DNA of 64,000 bases from Rheum nobile (lineage: Eukaryota > Streptophyta > Magnoliopsida > Caryophyllales > Polygonaceae): the NCBI GenBank assembly GCA_027886185.1, contig WOAB01000589.1, forward strand, positions 9,057,001 through 9,121,000, written 5' to 3'. Positions 1-11,500 of this stretch are shown here, in pieces. The notes under the pieces are model-generated. The model was not told where the DNA came from. It worked only from the letters and a program-made list of their open reading frames with translations, and did not search any database. Made by a program: the position numbers and the translations under genes. Every line of letters begins with the position of its first letter. Within the stretch, counting starts at the first letter, position 1.

Positions 1-682
1 AAACGATCCGAGGTGCGACCAAGGCATGTTGAGGCGCGCCAATTGCAACGTTGTTTTGGGCCTCTTTCCAAGGAGCAACCACGTCAATAGTAGCCTCTCT
101 GTGGGCTTCATGGTCGGAGATGTGGTGGGTGAGCATCGGGAAGGCGTGTGCACATGCACTTGGGCTGGCTAGCGTGGATCTCGGGGCATAGTGGTGAGCC
201 ATGACGTAGACGAGTTGGGCCCAAGTGTGGATGGGCAGGAGGCCTCCGAGACGTAGGGACTCTTGCACCGTTGTCCACCACGTACGGGCATAGTCGGTGA
301 AGTACCAAGTGGCGATGCGCACCTCCTCGTGAACATCATAATCCGAGCGGCCAAAGACATAGCGTGTGTGGCGCTCCCATGCCAAGAACTCGGAACCACC
401 GTCGTTGCAACCGGTGAAGGAGTAGAAGGACACCCCTACACCATGGCCCTCGGGTTGGCTAGGCACATAAAGGTTCGACTAGGGCCGAGCTCGAGCATGA
501 CGGTAACCGGATGGCATTCGATCATATCCTCCTCTTGGTGGCATGGAATGAGGCACTGAGGGGCGCTTGGAGCTGCGGCCGGGGACACCATAGGAAGCTC
601 GAGGTCGAGGGCGGTGGTATTGTTCAAACCCGACGGCTTTCTCGAGGAGATAATCGAACTCATCGTCCATCGGATATTCCAT
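1..682 (-). pseudogene. Element F gag, partial, one in-frame stop
   Basis: Gag is the structural protein of the retrotransposon particle. I place the start at the ATG at 682-680 (begins MEYPMDDEFDYLL) because the sequence upstream reads as hydrophobic non-gag leader. The frame meets a TAG at 481-479 and then continues in the same frame to the window edge. After the stop comes a recognisable gag core: FTGCNDGGSEFLAWE near 430-380, FTDYARTWW near 290-260, then TWAQLVYVMAHHYAP. This matches the usual plant gag pattern of F-x-G-x-x-D, a WW pair and a ...FVP-like segment. One nonsense codon in an otherwise open frame points to recent inactivation or to a neutral copy. The zinc knuckle and pol would lie outside the window. 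Confidence 0.75.
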
Positions 683-2167
683 GGCCTCGTCACCTAGGAA
701 AACCAAAGGAAAACGCCAATCAAATGTTCCAAGGAAAGTGGTAAGACATAACACAAGACCAAATAAAACAAACAAGGGAAATGCAAGAAGGGAATAGCAA
801 ACAAACAAACAACACACACAATGATGTCTACACAACAAGACAAGTGAGGTCTAGGGCAAGCAAAGGGAAATCAAAAGAAAAGAGACTAAGACATAAGCAA
901 GACAAGTCAATGGCTCATGCAAGGGTTGTCAAGGAAAGGTATTGCATGTAACTTGACAAGTGGGAGAAACCCAAGACACCTTCTAACCAAGCCAATGTGT
1001 ATTCCTTAGGCTATGTAGATAAAAGGACCAAAGTGTAACTTAGGGTGGCAAGCTCAATGGGAGAGCAATTTGGCCAACCTATGGGTCCAACAAGAGGGTG
1101 AAGTAGTTATGGCAAGGGAGAGAAGAACATGGAGGGGAGGGCTTAGTGGCCCAAGTTGCCAAGTGATGGTGAGAGAGCCCACCAAGGGTTGTGGCTACAA
1201 ACCGAAAGAAAAAAAGAAAAGGAGCTTGACCTTTGCTTTGTCTTTTGTAATTTTTTTTTTTTGTATTCGGTTGGCATTTTTTTATTTTTGTTTTGGGTCT
1301 CTTGCCTTTTGTTTTGACCTCTTGAAAATATGTTTGGCTTTTTCTTAGGCAAAGGAAGCAATGACTAGCAAGACTTAGTGTGTTGATGCAAGGAGTGGAA
1401 CCACAACACTTTGTTTTTGTAATGAAGGCAACAAGGGATGCAGATTTTTCTTTGTTTAGAATTGCCAAGTCACCATGTAGTGGTGTGACTAGGCCTAAGA
1501 AGAGAAGAGGAAGAGGGCCCCTTGCCACATCATAATTTCAGCCTCCCTAAATAAAACTCCACTAAGATTGTCCTCCAATACCTCCCACTAACCCATCATC
1601 CTAAGGTACTAGTTGGTCTTTACCTAAAATAGCCAAGGGAGACAAATAGTACTAGGAGAAGGTGGAGAAGGCCTCCGAAGGACAAGGTACATGCAAGGGA
1701 CAAAAGGACAAGGGGGGCCACAAGTACACAATTCAAACAAGGGCAAGCAAGCAAGGGAGGGGAGTGATTTCGGCTGGTAGGGGCTGTTGGGTGGCAGATG
1801 GGGTGGTGGTGGGCGGAGCTAGGGCGGCGGAAGGGGTTTTCCGGCGGCCGGAGGTGGTGGAGGTCGCCGGAGACGGGTTTTTTTTGTGTGTTTTTTGGTT
1901 GTTTTTGTAAGGGAAGCTAGGAACAACTAATCTAAACATGAAAATAGCATGGAAAACATGAAGAAACACATGGAAACCAAAGAAAATCTGAGCATGCAAA
2001 CTTCAACACAAAACAAGAAGAACAAGAAAAAAAATTCTAACTAGCAAGGAAGCTAAAGAGCAAAACACATGGAAACATGGAAGCAACACAAGAGAACATA
2101 CTAGCTATGAACATGAATCATTAAAAACGAAATTTTAAAGGGAGAAGATGACTTAGCTTGGGCACTT

Positions 2168-2181
2168 GGCTCTTGATACCA
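2168..2181 (-). other. PBS of element F (variant)
   Basis: On the minus strand this reads TGGTATCAAGAGCC, 2 bp inside the LTR end. It differs from the Met-tRNA-type site of the other elements (TGGTATCAGAGC) by one extra A. The same variant occurs in element E. Confidence 0.75.
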
Positions 2182-2183
2182 AT

Positions 2184-2887
2184 TGATGAGAATCAAACCC
2201 CTCCAAAGGAGTTCTTCTTCCCAAGTGAAGCTAGATCGTGCCTAGGCTAGGGCTTCTTCTCCTTCCTTCTTGATTCCAAGGCAACTCCAAGGTATTCTTG
2301 GTGGGAGATGGACGAAATGGCTATGGATCTTGAGCTTGGGGTGGCCGAACCAATGGAAGGCAATGAACCCTCTCGGAGAGAGGATTCTTGGCTTGGATCT
2401 TGAGCTTGAGAACTAGAACAAGTGCTTGATTGTTTTGGTGGAGTTGAATGAGATTAAGAGAGATTGAATGTTGAAGGTTTTGAGTTGATAGAAGATAGTG
2501 GCTGCCTAGAGGGAGATATACTCAACCTTAGGCTTTGCCACTCTTTAATTCTTCAACTAGTGAAAAAAGGAAGACAAGACAATACTTAAAGAGTCTAGGG
2601 TTGCTAGGGGATTAGGAGCCCATATGCAAATGGGTCCACACATCCACAAAAGGAAACACACTAAAATAAGTAGCAAAGCGAAACACACTAAGGAAATAAC
2701 AAAGGGAGGCGAGGCTGAAGACAGACCCTGACTCGGCCAAGAACTCGACCGTGTTCTTGACCGTGTCAGGATCTGTAGCAAGAACTCGGCCTAAGACTCA
2801 GCCGAGTCTTGGAGTCGAAGCTGGGTGGCTTGATTGTCGTGGCATTGAGGTATCGACGTCTTGGTTGTCACTAACCGGGACTCATCA
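2184..2887 (-). repeat. LTR of element F (upstream copy in element orientation)
   Basis: The 704-bp LTR has TG...CA ends: it starts TGATGAGTCCC on the minus strand and ends ...GATTCTCATCA next to the PBS. It aligns along its length with the LTRs of element E. The U3 half contains clustered CTCGG/CCGAG palindromes at 2730-2815. No second copy is in the window, so divergence cannot be measured. Confidence 0.85.
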
Positions 2888-3843
2888 CCATGCAAGGTTA
2901 GCACATAGATCACTAATAGCTCAATTATTTTCCTAGGCATGCATTGACCAAGACACTTGGTTAGGCTCCACCTCAGTTCACAAGCAATACAATAACATTA
3001 TCACACATGTTCACTTCCATCCAAACCAAAATAAAAGAAAGAAAGCTGAGAGGGTCACCCATTTGTTGGATTTGAGAGACAGGCTTTGATCCTTAGCATT
3101 TGGTGGCAATGGGAAGAAGGTGGAAGAGTAGCTTAATGGGCCTTGCATTTTTCCAACCCCAAAGTGTAGTACAAATTCCTTAGCCAAAAATGTAGAAATG
3201 CAGAATTTTTTGTAGTCTTTCTTCTTTCTTTTTTTTTTTGAAAGGAGGACTCCTCCCTTTGATTTACAATGAAGAGGCACGAAATGTAGCCCTACACTTC
3301 GGGGAAATCAGTTTGTAAGACACACGTGGCTTGTACAAATAGAAGAGACAAGACTTGCCACTTTTATGTAGGCAATGTCTTTCTTTTTGAGAAGAGAGGG
3401 AGAAGACTTGCCACTTAACCAAGGACCAATGAAAACCCACTTACACAAGCCAACAAAGGTCTGCACACACAGCCAAGAGAGAGGGAAAAACGTTTGGAAG
3501 GAGGTAAACAAATGGTAATAAGGCAAAGTACCACCTTGTGAAAAGGAGGTTTGTCCTTTTCCCAAAATGTCCAAGCATAAGACAAGGCCTTAAGAATCGA
3601 ATTTTGAGCTCAAATCTGACTATGTGGCTGGTATGTTGGGGAAGATGATGTAGGGTGGCTATGGAGGTAAGGTGGGGCGGAGCTAGGGTGGTTTGTGGCG
3701 GTGACAAGGCGGCGGAGGGCCAAAAGTGCTCGGTATTGCTTGATTTTTTAGGGGGAGCAAGATTTGAGTATGGAGATCAAGAAAACATGAAAATTAAGAG
3801 TGAAAGAGGTACTTATCTTGGCCAGCTGAGCTCTGATACCAAT
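2888..3843 (-). mobile_element. Element K leader (internal part next to its LTR)
   Basis: This stretch lies between the right end of F and the PBS/LTR of K. It is read as the untranslated leader of K on the minus strand. I see no convincing coding frame: only low-complexity T/A runs and a G-rich stretch near 3650-3720 of the type also seen in the leaders of E and F. The remainder of K must lie left of F, outside the window. Confidence 0.65.
3830..3841 (-). other. PBS of element K
   Basis: The minus strand reads TGGTATCAGAGC, the initiator Met-tRNA complement, 2 bp from the LTR edge at 3844. Confidence 0.8.
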
Positions 3844-3906
3844 TGATGAGAATCAACCTTCTTCTTGAAGGCTTTATTCCTGAATTTGCTCGATCTAGGC
3901 CAAGGG

Positions 3907-4675
3907 TGATGAGGGATCATCTACGTCACCTCACGTGCCTACCTTTGATGGTGCCATTACACGAGCAAGGGATAAGGAGATTCAACATGAATTAGAAAAG
4001 GTTGTGACCTTCATCTTGTCTAAGGAGTTAGCTATGTTAGAGGATCTCCCTAAGCCAGATTTGAAGACCATGGTGACCATTTCGGTGCATGAAGACCTCA
4101 AGAGTGTTGAGGAGGATACTTGAAGAATGTATTTCGGTTTTATGACATATCTTAAACAATATTTCCCTTCCGTTTTTATGTTGTTTGGACACGGTTCATG
4201 TGTTGTTTTCTTAAGTTTAGGACCGGCCTTTAGGAGGTATAAAAGGCTGCCAAAACATTTCCCTTCGAAAAGAAGACATTATTGAACCTTGTAAGGATTT
4301 CCGGTTTTCTATCAAAAGAGAGCTTTTGAGAGAAGACATTCGGTTGTGAGAACTTGGCTTGGTTGTCTTGTGTTTGTCAACTCCTTCGAGCTTGGTGTTC
4401 ACGAGTCATCACGAGCATCCTCTTCGTGCCCATGGCAGCCATCGCCATTCGTGTGAAGTTGTAGAAGATGGGTCGATCACTCATTTGATTTGGTTCTTGA
4501 TTCCCCAAGATCAAGGGTCTCTTCATTGTTGCTTTTCGGTTCTTCTCGCCCTTTTCTATCTTTGTTTATCTTTGTATTGCTTTGTTGCCGATTACTTATT
4601 CCTTTGTTGTTCTTCTTTGAGTCTTGTAAGGTCTTGTCATCTAGATCCGGTTCGTTGCGGCTCAACCCCGCATCA
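3907..4675 (+). repeat. 5' LTR of element A
   Basis: The LTR is 769 bp, TGATGAGGG...CCCGCATCA. It begins with a copy of the polyprotein tail (GAITRARDKEIQHELEK and onward, reading to 4123). The presumed promoter TATA box is TATAAAAG at 4238-4245. It ends 3 bp before the PBS. Confidence 0.93.
4238..4245 (+). promoter_or_regulatory. TATA box in the A 5' LTR
   Basis: TATAAAAG, about 330 bp into the LTR and matched at 19027-19034 in the 3' copy. This is the usual position for the retrotransposon promoter at the U3/R junction. Activity is inferred. Confidence 0.65.
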
Positions 4676-4678
4676 AAG

Positions 4679-4690
4679 TGGTATCAGAGC
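4679..4690 (+). other. PBS of element A
   Basis: TGGTATCAGAGC, complementary to the 3' end of initiator Met-tRNA, 3 bp after the LTR. Confidence 0.9.
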
Positions 4691-5956
4691 CAGGTTGACG
4701 TCGAGACGCCACCACCAACGCAGCCAGGACATCCCCATCGGTTTGTCTTGTCTTCCTTTGAGTCCTTTGAGTTTTTTCAGTCGTTTCCTTGTTGTTTGAG
4801 TCATTTCCGAGTCTTTGTTGTGTCTTTGCTTGTCTTTTGTTTTGTAATTGGAGGTTCCGATCATCACCACCACCAAAAACCACCTTTGCGCCGCCACCAT
4901 AGTTGTCCGCCACCATCTCTGCCGCACCTCCCACAACCTAACCGCCCCCTATCCCACGATCCCTCCCATTACTCGGTCAACAAACAAAAGAAAAGACCAA
5001 AAATTAAATCCTAACCGAGCTGTTATTCCCACAACCAAAAATCCCTACTTTCACTCCCCATCCCTTGACTCATTCAAACACTATCCCCACGTTTCTAACC
5101 TCTCACGGCTGAATTCAAATTTCAAAGAGCAATACTCGGTACTTCCTATCCACAAGGGATTGCAACCTGGTCTTATATTTCATAATTTTTGAAAACCTTA
5201 GGTTAGCATTTTATTTAATTCGTGCATTTTATCTTTGAGACAAAAAAAAAAAAGTGATCAAAAAAAGAAGAAGTGATCGTCAAAAACAAAAAAAGAAAAG
5301 AAAAGTCTCTTGCATTATTTTATGTACATGTTATGCTATCCTAAGTTGTAAGTATTTCATAGACCTTTGTTGCTCTCGTTCGTTTCTCAAGAGGCGATCA
5401 AGGAGGTTCACCGAAAGCCATTGCTGCACCAAGGTATCCTAACCCTACCTTAACCTTGCCCTACGCCTAACCCTCTATCCCTCTCCATTGTCACAACTAA
5501 AGGCAAGTCAAGGTACGTTTTGTTTATCTTGAGGTCGGAATATTTTGAGTCTCCATTGTTGCATTGCATTACCTTTCTTGCTTTGTAAGTCCATTCTAGA
5601 GTCTTCATTTTCTTTTTTTGTTGAGTCTTTCGTTGTGATTCTGGTGCACTAAGCTCACGTGAGGTTCTGATTTATACAAGGCGATTCACCCAAAGAAGCC
5701 AACGTTCAACAACCATTAGAGAGAGTGAGAATCAAACACAAGAGTGAAAACACTTGTGAGGTGATTTCTGATTTTCACTAACCCTAACATTGTTATTGTT
5801 TGTTTCTTTGTGTAGATCAATCTTTTAAGGAGCTGCATCAATCCCATTGGAGTTTGAGAGAATTAAACACACGAGTGAAACACTACAGAGGATCAAACAC
5901 GAAGTGTGAAACACTTGTGAGGAGATCTTATTGTTTTCACTAATCTTAACCTTGTT

Positions 5957-7842
5957 GTGTGTTTCTTGTTTTTGAACATGTCAAAATCAGTGAGTCCAAC
6001 TCGATCTAGGAGCTCCGAGCCGGTGCATCCGGAGGTGTTTAGTCTCCTCAAGCAAATGTCGGACACCCTAGCTGGATTGTCTACCCGGATGGCCACCTTG
6101 GAGTCTCGAACACCACAGCCCGCAACCATTCCATTGGGCACCAATGTGGAGGCTGGAGGCCCTTCACTTGATCCATCAAGAGCACCCCTTCCAGACCAAC
6201 GGACAACCTACAATGCAGCAAGGGCCACCGCCAACCAAGAGACACCACCTCTGTCCGCCACTCACTTGGCCGTATCACGCCAAGGCACCCCTCAAGGAGC
6301 CGGGCCCTTTCACCCTACTAGGGGTCAAGCTCACCGAGAGCAAGGTTCCCTCCCTAACTCTCCTACGCATAGAGCTCATTTTGTTCCTAATGCTTTCAAT
6401 GAGTTTCAAGGGTTCCAAGATGACTACATGGATGAGGAAGGTTGGAGAGCCGAGGCGCCTAGAGGATACTAACCAAGGCGAGGCCGAGAGCCCGAGCAAG
6501 ATGGAATTGGTCGCATCAAGGTGAAGATACCAAGCTTTGAGGGCAAATGTGACCCGGACGCCTATCAAGAATGGGAAACCAAGGTGGAGCAGATTTGGTC
6601 GTGTCACAATTTTCCCGAATACAAGAAAGTCCAATTGGCTGCCCTTGAGTTCAATGGATACGCCTTGATTTGGTGGGACAACCTAGTCAAGGAGAGGAGG
6701 AGAGTCTTAGATCCGGCTGTAGCTACTTGGGAGCAAATGAGGGCCTTGATGAGGGTTCGTTTCGTCCCTCAACACCACACTAGGGATCTTTGCCAAAGGC
6801 TTGAAAACTTGAGGCAAGGAACCATGTCCGCCGAGGAGACATACAATGCCATGCAAGTGGCTATGGTGAAAGCCAACATGGTTGAAGATGAAGAGACGAC
6901 AATGGCAAGGTATCTTCGAATTCTCCATACATCTTTAGCTAATGAAGTGGATTTGTATCCCTATAGTACTATGACAGATTTGCTACACTTGGCAATCAAA
7001 GTGGAGAGGAACCTTAAGGCAAGGAATCAAGCTAGGAACCAAGGAAGCAAGGGCACCATTGGCGGCCCCAACAATTGGAGAAGCCAACCTAGCCGTGGCT
7101 ATCCTTCCTTTAACCGAGACCATCCTACTACCAATGATAAGGAAAATGTGCCAAATGTGGAGCAAGGAGGGCTAAGAAGAAATGTACCCCCAAGTGGAAC
7201 CCCATACCCTCCAAGGACTTCGGCTGGCCCCACTAATGGGCCTAAAGGGAGTACTTCTAACCCCACCTCTAGAGCTAGAGATATGGTTTGTTTTAAGTGT
7301 CAAGGAAGAGGACACATGATGAAAGATTGCCCTAATAGTAGAACTCTCAAGATTAATCATCTAGGCCTTTATGAATCTGAATCTGAGCATGAAAATGATG
7401 ATGATTGTGTTAATGAGAATGCCGAGTATGAAACTGATTTTTGTGATAATGATGATGGCATTGAGTTTGAGCATGGGGAATCTTTAATTTGTAAGAGGAC
7501 TTTGCATGTACAACCTGCCCCTTGTGAGGATAATCAAAGGGAAAACCTATTTCATACTAGGTGTTTAATTAAAGGGAAGGTTTGTAATGTGATAATTGAT
7601 GGAGGTAGTTGTTGTAACATTGCTAGTACTGAATTGATCTCTAAGTTACAACTTCCTACTTTTTATCATCCTAGACCTTACAAATTACATTGGATGAATG
7701 ATTGTGGCGAATTGAAAGTGAACAAGCAAGCTAAGATTACATTCACATTAAGCCATTATGAGGATACTATTTTATGTGATGTGGTTCCTATGCAAGCTTG
7801 TCATGTGTTATTAGGCCGTCCATGGCAATATGATAGGAGAGT
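5957..7842 (+). pseudogene. Element A gag-protease, one nonsense codon, cut by element B
   Basis: This is the N-terminal part of the A polyprotein. Translation could start at 5957 or, by comparison with the relatives, at the ATG at 5978 (MSKSVSPTRS). The frame has a TAA at 6470-6472 and reopens in the same frame straight after it. After the stop come the gag core (MKIPSFEGKCDPDAYQEWE; WW at about 6670), the CCHC zinc knuckle CFKCQGRGHMMKDC near 7290-7330, and the aspartic protease signature IIDGGSCCNIAS near 7590-7625. DGG in place of DSG is shared by the intact element C, so it is not damage. Reading stops at LLGRPWQYDRRV, where element B is inserted; the frame resumes at 15704. Confidence 0.9.
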
Positions 7843-8583
7843 TGATACGGGGTAAGCCGTAGGATGGCCCGATCTTGATGCACAACGTTTCTAAGAAGCA
7901 AACAAAGCAAATCAAAGTAAGAATCGGCGGAAGAAAGAAGAAATGGACAAGATGAATAAGAGGAAACCAATAACCCGGAAATGGAAACCCTTGGATCGGT
8001 TGAGCCAAGAACCACCACGCCTAAAGCTAAAGACCTCGCCTTCTACAACTTCACACAAAGGAGGACGAATCCTCAAGAGCACGAAGAGGATGTCTTGTGT
8101 CGTCTTGGATCAACAACCCGAAAGGAATTGAAGCTTCACAACTCGACCAAGGCTAGCTCGGATGAACAAACACGAAACTCTCTCGTTGGAAGTTTCTAAC
8201 TCAGAAAAATATTCTTCAATTAAGTTGTTTGTTACCAAAAACGGAAATAACAAGAGGCTTAAATAGTTCCTAGGTGAACCGGCCTCTAAAACACTAAAAC
8301 AAGCTAAACCGGAATTAAAACAAGCAAAACCGAGTTTAAGAATGTACTAAGCCCACACGGCTGAAAACATACTAAAAAAGGAAAGTTTTCATTCATGGAA
8401 GGTGTACACAAGCCATACACTCAACCACTAGAAACCATCGTCACCAAGTAGGCCTTGGGTGTGGCCGTGACAACCTCCTCCGGGACTTGGTGTGCAAGCT
8501 TGGTTAGCACATTTTGGAGTTGACGAGCTCGGCTCCTAGTCATGGGCCCGGATGGTGGTTAGGTTGTAGATGGTCCTCCATCA
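7843..8583 (-). repeat. 3' LTR of element B
   Basis: The LTR is 741 bp with TG...CA ends. Its first bases in element orientation carry the end of the gag-pol frame, which here stops early: ACAACCTAA, where the other LTR has ACAACCCAA. A TATA-like TATTTAAG lies at 8258-8265 on the minus strand. Confidence 0.93.
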
Positions 8584-11500
8584 TCCTCCCCTTCTTGGAA
8601 AGGATCCGTCCACGGATCATTAGCCAAAGGCGTGGCTATGTCCGGTGTGTGGTAGGGCGTCAAGTCAGCCACATTGAAGGTGGCGCTCACACCATATGTG
8701 TCCGGGAGGTCAAGGACATAAGCATTGTCACCAACGCGGCGCAACACCTTGAAAGGGCCATCTCCTCTAGGTGCAAGCTTGGACTTGCATTGCTCCGGGA
8801 AGCGCTCCTTCCTCAAATGCACCCAAACGAGATCCCCTGGTTGGAACACCACGCGCTTGCGCCCCTTGTTTACCCTAGCTGCATTCCTCTCCGCACATGC
8901 CTTAAGCTTCTCCTTAGTCCTTTCATGTAACTCCTTGATGAACTCCACGTGCTTACCTGCATCAAAACTTTCACGCTCCTTCATAGGAAAAGGAGCAAGA
9001 TCAAGTGGAGTATTGGGGTTGATACCATAAACACATGCAAAAGGAGATAATGAAGTAGAAGAATGGACAGTCCTATTATAGGCAAACTCTACATGGGGAA
9101 GAGCTTCCTCCCAAGCCTTGAGGTTCTTTCTAAGGATAGCTCGGAGTAGGGTTGATAAAGTTCGATTAGTTACTTCCGTTTGACCATCCGTTTGAGGGTG
9201 GCTAGAGGTAGAGAACAAAAGTCTCGTCCCTAGTTTTCCCCAAAGGGTCTTCCAAAAGTAACTAAGAAACTTGACATCCCTACCACTTACTATAGTCTGG
9301 GGTACACCATGTAGCCTCACGACTTCTCTAAAGAAGAGGTCAGCTACATTTGATGCATCATCCGTCTTATGGCAAGCAATAAAATGAGCCATTTTAGAGA
9401 AACGATCAACTACCACGAAGATAGAATCGCGTCCCTTCTTAGTCCTTGGCAGCCCCACGATAAAGTCCATTGAGAGATCCTCCCAAGGGGCACTTGGGAT
9501 GGGCAATGGGCTGTATAGGCCGTGGGGTTGCAACCTAGACTTGGCCTTAAGACAATCCAAACACCTTTTAATAAGGTGCTCAACATCTCTAAGCATGTGG
9601 GGCCAATAGAAGTGTGCACTTAGCATATGATATGTCTTGTCCCTTCCGAAGTGTCCCATTAAACCACCCTTATGGGCTTCTTCAACGAGCAACATTCGCA
9701 AGGAACAAATGGGAATGCACACCTTTTCAGCCCTAAATAAGAACCCATCAAACAAGTAGAACTTGTCACATGAGCCCTTATCTATACACAACTTATAGAT
9801 GGCACCAAAATCAGAATCTTCCACATACATCTCCTTTATATATGCAAAGCCTAAGACCTTGGAGTCTAATGTGGTAAGCAAGGTGTATCTCCTAGATAGG
9901 GCATCGGCAACTACATTGTCCTTTCCCTTTTTGTATTTTATAACATAAGGGAAAGTCTCAATGAATTCCATCCACCTACCATGTCGTCTATCAAGTTTAT
10001 CTTGGCTCTTGAAGTGCTTTAAGGATTCATGATCCGTATGCAAGATAAACTCTCTAGGCCACAAGTAGTGTTGCCAAGTCTGTAGTACTCTAAATAAGGC
10101 AAAGAGTTCTTTGTCATACGTAGAGTAATTAAGACTTGCCCCTTTCAGTTTCTCACTAAAGAAGGCTACGGGTTTACCTTCTTGCATCAAGACGCCTCCT
10201 ATGCCAATCCCGGAAGCATCACACTCCACCTCAAAGGGCCTTGTGAAGTTCGGCAGCACCAACAAAGGAGCTTGCGTCAACCTCCATTTTAGGGCGTTGA
10301 AAGCCCTCTCTTGCGCCTCCTCCCACACAAAAGCCGAATGCTTCTTGGTCACCTCCATCAAGGGCGCGGCAATAGTGCTGAAGTCCCTCACGAATCTCCT
10401 ATAGAAACTGGCCAATCCATGGAAGCTCCTCACTTGGCTCACGGAGGTAGGCGTAGGCCACTCTTGGATAGCCTTAATCTTGCTCTCGTCCACTTGAAGG
10501 CCTCTGGAGCTCACTACAAAACCAAGAAAGGTCACTTGATTAGTGCAAAACTCAAATTTCTTTTCATTAGCATATAAGCACGCATTACGTAAAGTAAGGA
10601 GTACTTCCCTCAAGTGTAGCTCATGCTCCTCTAGTGATTTGCTGTACACAAGTATATCATCAAAATAGACAACAACAAATCTACCTATGAAATGCCTTAA
10701 AACATGATTCATTAAGCGCATAAAGATACTAGGAGCATTCGTCAAACCAAAAGGCATGACAACCCACTCATACAAACCAAATTTTGTCTTGAAAGCCGTT
10801 TTCCATTCATCCCCCTCCTTCATCCTTATTTGATGGTAGCCGCTGCGGAGATCTATCTTGGTGAAGACGGATGCCCCATGCAACTCATCTAGCATGTCGT
10901 CGAGGCGGGGAATTGGATGTCGGTACTTGATGGTGATGTTGTTGATGGCTCGGCAGTCCACGCACATCTGCCATGTCCCATCTTTCTTGGGCACCAATAG
11001 CACCGGCACGGCACAAGGGCTAAGGCTCTCACGCACATGGCCCTTGTCAAGCAACGCCTTCACTTGCTCTTGAACTTCTTGTGTCTCCTTGGGATTCATT
11101 CTATAGGCCGGCCTGTTTGGAAGAGTAGCACCCAGAATTAGATCAATTTGGTGTTCAATACCTCTTTTAGGGGGCAGGCCCGGTGGCATTTCCTCGGGGA
11201 AGACGTCTTGGAACTCCTTGAGCAAGTTGAGGATAATCGGTGGCAAGGTGGTCTTCAATTCCTCACTAAGCAAGCCCAAGCTCTTGCATAAGAGCATGAG
11301 AATGGCGTCTTGGGGTAGATGCTCTTCTCTCATCTCCTCCTTGGAAGCTAGAAGCACTTGAGACTTGGTCTTGGCTTTTGAAGGGCTCTCGGCCGTGCTC
11401 CCCTTCTTGGACTCAACCGACTTCTCTTGATCCTTTTTCTTCTCATATGCCTCGGCCACCTGCAAGGGAGTCATGGGCTTTAGTACATAATCAAAAGAGT

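Larger units (their letters stand above)
1..2887 (-). mobile_element. Element F: Ty3/gypsy-type LTR retrotransposon, right part only
   Basis: Read on the minus strand, this is the start of an LTR element: LTR (2184-2887), a 2-bp gap, a PBS (2168-2181), a leader of about 1.5 kb (683-2167) and the start of gag (682 to 1). It runs off the left window edge, so the rest of gag, any pol and the other LTR are unseen. The leader and LTR resemble those of element E (shared stretches near 1140-1200 and 27290-27350), so F and E belong to one family. F interrupts the leader of element K. The base pairs just right of the LTR are ccatg, the expected right-hand TSD copy, but the left copy is outside the window. 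Whether F is autonomous cannot be judged. Confidence 0.85.

Noticed and set aside
4359..5192. Several overlapping open frames in the A LTR and leader
   Set aside because: They are low-complexity or in LTR R/U5 sequence, present on several frames at once, without domains.
7590..7625. DGG instead of DSG in the protease motif as a disabling mutation
   Set aside because: The intact young element C and B, D have the same IIDGGSCCN, so it is the family's normal form.
10201..10404. Opposite-strand open frames inside gag-pol genes of B, A, C and D
   Set aside because: They are shadows of the coding strand, repeated in every copy of pol at the same place.
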